DNA of 64,000 bases from Streptomyces atratus (GTDB lineage Bacteria; Actinomycetota; Actinomycetes; Streptomycetales; Streptomycetaceae): contig NZ_BMRN01000005.1 of assembly GCF_014648655.1 (NCBI RefSeq), forward strand, positions 248,001 through 312,000. Reading direction: 5' to 3'. This document shows, piece by piece, positions 58,444 to 64,000 of this stretch (position 1 is the first letter of the stretch; the number at the start of each line of letters is the position of its first letter). The notes below the pieces were generated by a model, which worked only from the letters and a program-made list of their open reading frames with translations, did no database searches and was not told the origin of the DNA. The translations under genes and the position numbers were made by a program.

Positions 58444-59427
58444 ATGACGACGACACCCGCCCCGGCGGCGACACCCGCGGCACATCGTAACTGGCGGGCC
58501 CCTGCCGCGGCCTGCACCACCGTGCTGCTGTGGGCCTCCGCCTTTGTCTCCATCCGCAGCGCCGGGGATGCCTACTCGCCCGGTGCGCTCGCTCTCGGCC
58601 GGCTGCTCACGGGCTCCCTGGCGCTGGGCACGTTGCTGGTGCTGCGGCGCGAGGGGCTGCCGCCGCGGGCCGCCTGGCCGGGGATCATATGGTCGGGCCT
58701 GCTCTGGTTCGGCCTCTACATGGTGGTGCTCAACTGGGGTGAGCAGCAGGTCGACGCGGGCACGGCCGCGATGGTGGTGAACATCGGTCCCCTCCTGATC
58801 GCGCTGCTCGGTGCCCGGATGCTCGGCGAGGGGCTGCCCGGCAGGCTGATCGCGGGCATGGCCGTGTCGTTCGCGGGCGCCGCCGTGGTCGGACTCTCGA
58901 TGTCGGGGCACGGGAACGCGTCGGTGCTCGGCGTGGCGCTCTGTCTGCTGGCCGCGGTGGCGTACGCGGCAGGGGTGGTCAGCCAGAAGCCGGCGCTGCG
59001 GCACGGCTCCGCACTGCAGATCACCACGTTCGGCTGCCTGGTCGGCACCGTCGCCTGTCTGCCGTTCTCCGGTGCGCTGATCTCCGACGCCGCCGACGCA
59101 CCCCTGTCCGCCACCCTGAACGTGGTCTACCTTGGCCTCTTTCCGACCGCGTTGGCCTTCACCACCTGGGCCTACGCACTCGCCAGGACCACCGCGGGGC
59201 GGATGGGAGCAACCACCTATGCGGTGCCCGCGCTGGTGGTGCTGATGTCCTGGCTGCTGCTGGACGAGGTGCCCGCGCCGCTCACCGTCGGCGGGGGTCT
59301 GCTCTGCCTGGCCGGGGTGGCGGTCTCCCGGATGCGTCCGCACACCGGCCTGCCGCGGAAGAATCCGGCACAGCCGGTGGAGGGACGCCGACATGACACG
59401 GAGCGCCGAGGAACCGTGCGACCGTAG
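58444..59427 (+). CDS. EamA/DMT-family exporter
   Basis: 327 residues, ten helices in two EamA repeats. Landmarks: TTVLLWASAFVSIRSAGDAY near 30, LTGSLALGTLLVLRREG, and WGEQQVDAGTAAMVVNIGPL near 105 (repeat 1). Repeat 2 shows LNVVYLGLFPTALAFTTWAY near 225, GATTYAVPALVVLMSWLLL and EVPAPLTVGGGLLCLAGVAV. The substrate is unknown; relatives export amino acids or metabolites. It is co-directional with the ArsR gene. Confidence 0.88.
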   Translation: MTTTPAPAATPAAHRNWRAPAAACTTVLLWASAFVSIRSAGDAYSPGALALGRLLTGSLALGTLLVLRREGLPPRAAWPGIIWSGLLWFGLYMVVLNWGEQQVDAGTAAMVVNIGPLLIALLGARMLGEGLPGRLIAGMAVSFAGAAVVGLSMSGHGNASVLGVALCLLAAVAYAAGVVSQKPALRHGSALQITTFGCLVGTVACLPFSGALISDAADAPLSATLNVVYLGLFPTALAFTTWAYALARTTAGRMGATTYAVPALVVLMSWLLLDEVPAPLTVGGGLLCLAGVAVSRMRPHTGLPRKNPAQPVEGRRHDTERRGTVRP

Positions 59428-59701
59428 GAAGAAGACGGAGAAGAAGTCGGCCGGGGCCCGGGGAAGCCATGCTGGACGCCCGCACCGAGGCGGCCCGCCA
59501 CGGCGGCTCCGGACTCGACGGCTTCGCAGGGGCCGACAGCGAGGACGACGATCCGGTCCTGGTGACGCCCGAGGGCGACGGGGCTTCTCGGCGTGCGGCG
59601 GCTCCGTACATGACACCCGGACGGCCGCGACGAGGAGGGGCCGGGCACGGCGGAATCCCCGGCCGCCGTCGAGGGCGGCCGGGGCCCCTTCCGGGCATCG
59701 G
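59428..59701. terminator. Gene-free stretch with strong bidirectional terminator (stem at 59657-59684)
   Basis: The hairpin at 59657-59684 has perfect 11-base arms (CCCCGGCCGCC and complement) around GTCGAG. It lies between the convergent EamA and alcohol dehydrogenase genes. Upstream, 59469-59600 is an open frame starting MLDARTEAARHGGSGLDGFA with a weak GGGGAAG; it reads through the terminator and resembles nothing I know, so I treat it as debris. Confidence 0.7.
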
Positions 59702-60781
59702 TCAGAAGACCACCAGGGCCCGTCCGCCCCTGCCCGCGATCATGTTGTCGAAGGCCGCCGGGATGCCGTCCAGCGCGATCCGTTCGGTCACCATCATGGA
59801 GAGGTCGAACCTGCCCGCCAGGATGTGCTCGGCAAGGACCGGCAGGTCGCGGGCCGGGTCGCTGTTCCCGTACACACAGCCCGTCAGCGAGCGGCCCCAG
59901 TGGAAGATCTCCAGGGCGTTGAAGGACACCGGCTGGTCCCTGCCACCGATGCCGACGACCGTGGTGCGGCCGCCGCGGCGGGTGGAGTCCCAGGCGCCCC
60001 GGATGGCGGCGGGCCGTCCGACGCACTCGATCGCGACGTCGGCGCCCTGGCCGCCCGTGAGCTCCCGGATCGCGCGCGGGGTGGTGTCGGAGGCGATCAC
60101 GTAGTCGGTGGCGCCCGCCTGCCGGGCCAGTTCCTCCTTCTCGGGGGACACATCGACGGCGATGATTTTCGAGGCGCCCGCGATCCGGGCGGACTGGAGC
60201 ACGGCGAGGCCGACACCGCCGATGCCGAACACGACGACGGACTCGCCGGGGCGCACCCGGGCACTGTGGTGGACCGCGCCGTATCCGGTGAGGACCGCGC
60301 AGCCGAGCAGGGCGGCGTCGGTGAGCGGGATGCCGTCGGGGGCGGGCAGGGCGCAGTTCGCGGCGACGACGGTCTCCTGCGCGAACGCCGCCACATTCAG
60401 GCCGGGGTGGAGTTCGGTGCCGTCGGCGGTACGGGCATGGATGCCGCCCGCACCGGACAGCGCATTGGCGCAGAGCCAGACCTCGCCGATCCCGCAATGG
60501 TGACAACTTCCGCAGGACGGCGCCCAGTTGAGCACGACACCGTCGCCGGGCGCGACATGGGTGACGCCCTCACCGGCCGCGACGACGGTGCCCGCACCCT
60601 CATGACCGAGGACGGCGGGGACGGGCACCCGCACGGTGCCGTTGGACAGCGAGAGGTCGGAGTGGCAGACCCCGGCGGCGGCGAGACGGACTCGCACCCG
60701 GCCGGGTCCGGGTTCCGGGAGTTCGATGTCGGTGATCTCCAGGGGAGCTCCGACGGCGGGCAGTACGGCGGCGCGGACCAC
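59702..60781 (-). CDS. Zinc-dependent alcohol dehydrogenase (class III-like)
   Basis: 359 residues. Catalytic zinc ligands CHSDLS near 38 and GHEGAG near 60, structural-zinc cluster CGSCHHCGIGEVWLC near 90-104, Rossmann motif VVVFGIGGVGLAVLQ near 187. The lineage is close to the mycothiol/glutathione-type ADHs but shorter than MscR. GTG at 60781 with AAGGAG at seven bases. The aldehyde dehydrogenase ends 51 bases upstream on the same strand, so alcohol to aldehyde to acid oxidation in one operon is likely. Confidence 0.92.
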   Translation of the reverse strand: MVRAAVLPAVGAPLEITDIELPEPGPGRVRVRLAAAGVCHSDLSLSNGTVRVPVPAVLGHEGAGTVVAAGEGVTHVAPGDGVVLNWAPSCGSCHHCGIGEVWLCANALSGAGGIHARTADGTELHPGLNVAAFAQETVVAANCALPAPDGIPLTDAALLGCAVLTGYGAVHHSARVRPGESVVVFGIGGVGLAVLQSARIAGASKIIAVDVSPEKEELARQAGATDYVIASDTTPRAIRELTGGQGADVAIECVGRPAAIRGAWDSTRRGGRTTVVGIGGRDQPVSFNALEIFHWGRSLTGCVYGNSDPARDLPVLAEHILAGRFDLSMMVTERIALDGIPAAFDNMIAGRGGRALVVF

Positions 60782-60832
60782 GAACAGGCTCCTTGACGGT
60801 CGGCAGCGGGGATCGGGGCAGGGAAGGAAAGG

Positions 60833-62221
60833 TCAGAACTGCAGCGACTTCGTCTGGAGGTACTCGGCGAGCCCGTGCGAACCGAGCTCGCGGCCGACGC
60901 CGGACTGCTTGTAACCGCCGAACGGGGCGAGCGGGTTGAACCGGCCCCCGTTGATGTCGACCTGCCCGGTGTCCATCCGGCGGGCGAAGGCCACCGCCTC
61001 GGCATCGTCACCCGCCCAGACCGCTCCCGCGAGCCCGTACACGGTGCCGTTGGCGATGCGCAGGGCATCGTCCTCGTCCTCGTAACGGATGATCGAGACG
61101 ACCGGGCCGAAGATCTCCTCCTGGGCGATGGTCATCTCCGGGGTGACGTCGGCGAACACAGTGGGGCTGACGAAGTACCCCTGCTCGCGCGGGGCTTCGG
61201 GGCCGCCCGCGACGAGGCGCGCACCCTCCGCCACACCCTTCTCGATGTAGCCGCGCACCCGTGCGTGCTGCTTGGCGTTGACGAGGGGCCCGATGCGGTC
61301 GCCGTACGTGGCGGCGGCCTCCGCGGCGAGCGCGACCGCCTCGTCGTACCGGGAGGTGTGCACGAGCATGCGGGTCCAGGCGCTGCACGTCTGGCCGGAG
61401 TTGCCCATGACGTTCGCGATGCCGACGCCGACGGCCTTGGCGAGGTCCGCGCTCGGCAGGATGACATTGGCGGACTTGCCGCCCAGTTCGAGGGCGACGC
61501 GCTTGACGGCTGCGCCGGCCGTGGCGCCGATCTGCTTGCCGACGGCGGTGGAGCCGGTGAAGGAGACCAGGTCGACGCCCCCGTGCTCCGCGAGGGCCTG
61601 TCCGGCGACCGGGCCGAGGCCGGTGACCAGGTTGAACACGCCTGCGGGGATGGCCGCTTCGTGGACGGCCTCCGCGAAGAGCTGGGCGGTCAGCGGGGTG
61701 TCCTCGGCGGGCTTGAGGACGACTGTGCAGCCCGCCGCGAGCGCGGGGGCGACCTTGGCGACGATCTGGTGCAGCGGGTAGTTCCATGGCGTGATCGCGC
61801 CGACGACGCCGACCGGTTCGGCGTAGACGGTGGAATTGCCGACCTTCTCCTCGAAGGCGTACGAGGCGGCGAGTTCGGCGTACGAGCCGGCTACCAGGAT
61901 CGGTACGCCCGCGTGCACCTTCTGCGAGAACGGCAGCGGTGCGCCGAGTTCGGCGGTGACCGTCTCCGCGATCTCGTCCTTGCGTGCGACGAGGACGTCG
62001 CGCAGGGCGGCGATCTTCGCGGCGCGCTCGGCGGGCGGAGTCGCGGCCCACGCGGGCAAGGCCTCACGCGCGGCGGACACGGCGGCGTCGACGTCCTCGG
62101 CGGTGCCTGCCGGGACATGCGCGATGACCTGCTCGTCCGCCGGATCGACCACCGCGATCAGGTCCGTGCCTGCGGCGGCCCGCCACTCGCCGCCGATGTA
62201 CATCCCGTCGTGGGCCTTCAT
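60833..62221 (-). CDS. NAD(P)-dependent aldehyde dehydrogenase
   Basis: 462 residues. [20 protein letters not shown] near 135 and [11 protein letters not shown] near 165. The catalytic Glu is in [15 protein letters not shown] near 248, the nucleophilic Cys in [15 protein letters not shown] near 280, and [15 protein letters not shown] near 375. The end reads [31 protein letters not shown] precedes the ATG. It leads the operon with the alcohol dehydrogenase. The TAGCGCTGTTA-type operator upstream resembles that of the TetR/acyl-CoA dehydrogenase divergon. Confidence 0.94.
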   Translation of the reverse strand: MKAHDGMYIGGEWRAAAGTDLIAVVDPADEQVIAHVPAGTAEDVDAAVSAAREALPAWAATPPAERAAKIAALRDVLVARKDEIAETVTAELGAPLPFSQKVHAGVPILVAGSYAELAASYAFEEKVGNSTVYAEPVGVVGAITPWNYPLHQIVAKVAPALAAGCTVVLKPAEDTPLTAQLFAEAVHEAAIPAGVFNLVTGLGPVAGQALAEHGGVDLVSFTGSTAVGKQIGATAGAAVKRVALELGGKSANVILPSADLAKAVGVGIANVMGNSGQTCSAWTRMLVHTSRYDEAVALAAEAAATYGDRIGPLVNAKQHARVRGYIEKGVAEGARLVAGGPEAPREQGYFVSPTVFADVTPEMTIAQEEIFGPVVSIIRYEDEDDALRIANGTVYGLAGAVWAGDDAEAVAFARRMDTGQVDINGGRFNPLAPFGGYKQSGVGRELGSHGLAEYLQTKSLQF

Positions 62222-62270
62222 CGCGTTCCTCCCGAGGTGCCGTGGCTACGGCGTAGTCGTCCGCGCCCCA

Positions 62271-62290
62271 AACTAGCGCTGTTAGTTTTT
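62271..62290. promoter_or_regulatory. Operator-like palindrome, copy 2 (aldehyde dehydrogenase promoter)
   Basis: AACTAGCGCTGTTAGTTTTT: the core CTAGCGCTGTTAG matches TTAGCACTGCTAG at 56954-56966 in 10 of 13 positions, both fitting YTAGCRCTGYTAG. It lies 50-69 bases upstream of the aldehyde dehydrogenase start. The rest of 62222-62484 shows no gene. Confidence 0.65.
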
Positions 62291-62484
62291 GGGCGCCAGA
62301 GGCCATTTCCATGGCCCCCGTCACGGTGTCACGCCATGGGCCGAAAGTCCGCCCGTCCCGGCCGGTAATACGCCAGTAACGGCCTCCTCCCGGCGTCCGG
62401 CGCCAGCCCGCCCCACCCCGTGCTTCCCCTCGTAGGTCCGGGTACGGGGCCGGCTCCCCCGCACCCGTCCAGGAGGAGCACTCC

Positions 62485-62728
62485 ATGCACCTGCCCCGAT
62501 CCCCCGAACGGCTGTCGGAGACCGATGCCCGCACGGTGCATGTGGCCGCGTTCGCGGCGCTGGGCCGGGAGGCGGCGGCACACGAGGAGTTCGGGCGGGC
62601 TGCGGCCCTGGCCGGGGAACTCCCCTGTCCCGCGGGGGCGTTCGCGGTGGATGAGGCCGGCGGGACGGACTGGACCGCCGCCCCTGCCGGATTCCCCGGC
62701 TGGCCGGTGTTCCGGGCGGCCGTTGTCA
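62485..62728 (+). pseudogene. Unidentified gene truncated at its 3' end
   Basis: AGGAGGAG six bases before ATG 62485 marks a true gene start. About 80 codons look coding (MHLPRSPERLSETDARTVHV, FAALGREAAAHEEFGRAAAL, GTDWTAAPAGFPGWPVF). At about 62726 the frame runs into the 3' end of the ABC exporter gene on the other strand and continues only as its antisense to 62862. The family is not recognised. I read it as an N-terminal stub at a deletion junction. Confidence 0.55.
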
Positions 62729-64000
62729 GCCGAGCTCCGCGGCCTGCGTACCAGGGTTCTCGAACTGGGTGGTGTACAGCTCCTCGTACCGGCCGCCGGC
62801 CGCGAGGAGTTCTTCGTGGGTTCCCCGCTCCACGATCTGCCCGTCCTCCACGACAAGGATGAGGTCGGCCGCCCGTACGGTGGAGAGCCGGTGGGCGATC
62901 ACGACTGCCGTGCGTCCGGCGAGCGCTTCGGTGAGCGCCTCCTGGACGGCCGCCTCGGAAGTGTTGTCCAGGTGGGCGGTGGCCTCGTCGAGGATGACGA
63001 CGCGCTGGCGGGCCAGGAGCAGCCGGGCGATGGTCAGCCGCTGGCGTTCGCCGCCGGAGAGGCGGTAGCCGCGTTCGCCGACGACCGTGTCGAGCCCGTC
63101 GGGCAGCGAGGCGACCAGACCGTCCAGGCGTGAGCGGCGCAGCGCGTCCCAGAGGTCCTCCTCGGTGGATTCCGGCCGGGCGAGCAGGAGGTTGGCGCGG
63201 ACCGACTCGTGGAAGAGGTGGCCGTCCTGGGTGACCATGCCGAGGGTGTCACGCAGCGTGTCGGCGGACAGGTCGCGTACGTCGATGCCGCCGATGCGTA
63301 CCGAACCCTCGTCCGTGTCGTACAGGCGCGGCAGCAGTTGCGCGATGGTCGACTTGCCCGCGCCGGACGAGCCGACGAGTGCCACGGTCCGGCCGGGTTC
63401 GGCGCGGAAGGAGACCCCGCGCAGCACTTCGCTGCCGCCGCGGGTGTCGAGGGCCGCGACGTCCTCGAGCGAGGCGAGGGAGACCTTGTCGGCGGACGGG
63501 TAGCCGAAGCGTACGTCGTCGAACTCCACGGACACCGGGCCTTCCGGGATCGTCCGTGCGTCCGGCTTCTCCTCGATGAGCGGCTTGAGGTCGAGGACCT
63601 CGAAGACCCGCTCGAAGCTGACGAGGGCGCTCATCACCTCGACGCGCGCCCCGGCAAGGGCGGTGAGCGGCGCGTACAGCCGGGTCAGCAGCAGGGCCAG
63701 GGAGACGACCGCACCCGCGTCCAGTTGCCCGCGCAGGGCGTAGAACCCGCCGAGCCCGTAGACCAGGGCGAGCGCCAGCGCGGACACGAGGGTGAGGGCG
63801 GTGATGAAGGCGGACTGGGCCATGGCCGTGCGCACCCCGATGTCGCGCACCCTGCCCGCTCTGGCGGCGAATTCGGCGGACTCGTCGGCGGGCCGGCCGA
63901 AGAGCTTGATCAGTGTGGCGCCGGGTGCGGAGAAGCGCTCGGTCATCCGGGTCCCCATCGCGGCGTTGTGGGCCGCCGCTTCCCGCTGGAGCCTCGCCAT
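62726..64000 (-). CDS. ABC exporter (fused membrane and ATPase domains), 5' end outside window
   Basis: The last 424 codons are visible. The second half of a type IV exporter membrane domain has about three helices (FITALTLVSALALALVYGLG, LDAGAVVSLALLLTRLYAPL). The nucleotide-binding domain follows: Walker A VALVGSSGAGKST, Q-loop MVTQDGHLFHESVRANLLLA, signature YRLSGGERQRLTIARLLLA, Walker B RVVILDEATAHLDNTSE and H-loop VIAHRLSTV. It is probably a homo- or heterodimeric lipid/drug exporter. The true start lies beyond the right edge. Confidence 0.93.
   Translation of the reverse strand: MARLQREAAAHNAAMGTRMTERFSAPGATLIKLFGRPADESAEFAARAGRVRDIGVRTAMAQSAFITALTLVSALALALVYGLGGFYALRGQLDAGAVVSLALLLTRLYAPLTALAGARVEVMSALVSFERVFEVLDLKPLIEEKPDARTIPEGPVSVEFDDVRFGYPSADKVSLASLEDVAALDTRGGSEVLRGVSFRAEPGRTVALVGSSGAGKSTIAQLLPRLYDTDEGSVRIGGIDVRDLSADTLRDTLGMVTQDGHLFHESVRANLLLARPESTEEDLWDALRRSRLDGLVASLPDGLDTVVGERGYRLSGGERQRLTIARLLLARQRVVILDEATAHLDNTSEAAVQEALTEALAGRTAVVIAHRLSTVRAADLILVVEDGQIVERGTHEELLAAGGRYEELYTTQFENPGTQAAELG

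Noticed and set aside
59469..60104. Open frame starting MLDARTEAARHGGSGLDGFA with weak ribosome site.
   Set aside because: It reads through the strong bidirectional terminator and then antisense to the alcohol dehydrogenase; no recognisable family.

Overview
The window is chromosomal DNA of a Streptomyces or a very close relative. It is very GC-rich with strongly GC-biased third codon positions, GTG starts are common, and it carries chaplin genes, F420-dependent and mycothiol-linked enzymes, gamma-butyrolactone (GBL) receptor and SARP regulators, and many TetR-family regulators. From memory, the gene order follows the S. coelicolor SCO1664-SCO1706 stretch (DUF3090/phosphomutase, chpC-chpH, gntR-gntK-gntP, soxR, ADH/ALDH). 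A second block, an mshD-like stub beside a secreted 5'-nucleotidase, recalls SCO4151-SCO4152. These correspondences are recollection, not searches.

Layout. 0-11.8 kb: conserved housekeeping block with DUF3090 and a phosphomutase (mshC is expected just off the left edge), CorA, a ferritin-like protein, an F420-type oxidoreductase, an aldo/keto reductase, a RecD2-like protein with a degenerate ATPase, DUF5703, chaplins chpC and chpH, an M20 peptidase and tRNA-Leu(GAG). 11.9-23.7 kb: lacZ remnant, pseudouridine synthase, mycothiol-dependent formaldehyde dehydrogenase with an MBL hydrolase, amidohydrolase remnant with its permease and TetR, the gluconate system gntR/gntK/gntP, a molybdopterin oxidoreductase with a membrane cytochrome b, an ASCH protein, and a histidine-kinase remnant. 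23.8-30.5 kb: three tandem secreted proteins sharing one Cys/Trp-rich module, two GBL-receptor-type regulators, a decapitated AfsA gene fused to an MFS tail, and a SARP, with three ARE-like palindromes. 31-44 kb: 5'-nucleotidase, GntR plus an ABC ATPase stub, a flavin dehydrogenase, a DMT transporter, TetR-SDR, NUDIX, two DUF202 proteins, a quinone-reductase remnant, glucarate dehydratase, and an APH-like/acyl-CoA dehydrogenase pair. 44-49 kb: a 1,536-residue HEAT-repeat protein. 49-64 kb: LysR and acyl-CoA ligase remnants, TetR, SDR, a NamZ-type muramidase, SoxR, MaoC/TetR/YiaAB, acyl-CoA dehydrogenase/TetR, ArsR/EamA, an alcohol and an aldehyde dehydrogenase, a truncated small gene, and an ABC exporter running off the right edge.

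Two themes stand out. First, the 23.8-30.5 kb GBL-type island: regulators and ARE sites remain but the butyrolactone synthase gene is destroyed, and the most prominent downstream unit is a three-gene operon of exported proteins with a shared, apparently unnamed module. Second, about ten gene remnants (N-terminal stubs, C-terminal tails, internally deleted genes) sit at the boundaries between intact blocks. That pattern suggests erosion by many medium-sized deletions. Regulators and transporters often survive next to the destroyed enzyme gene.

Regulatory logic readable from the DNA includes an operator-like palindrome shared by a MaoC gene and its TetR, and a second one shared by a TetR/acyl-CoA dehydrogenase divergon and an aldehyde dehydrogenase about 5 kb away. 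There is also an 8-bp inverted repeat in front of a YtrA-type gntR, a BldN-like promoter leading straight into a hairpin ahead of chpH, and several strong bidirectional terminators. All functional statements rest on reading the sequence and on family knowledge; no searches were run.
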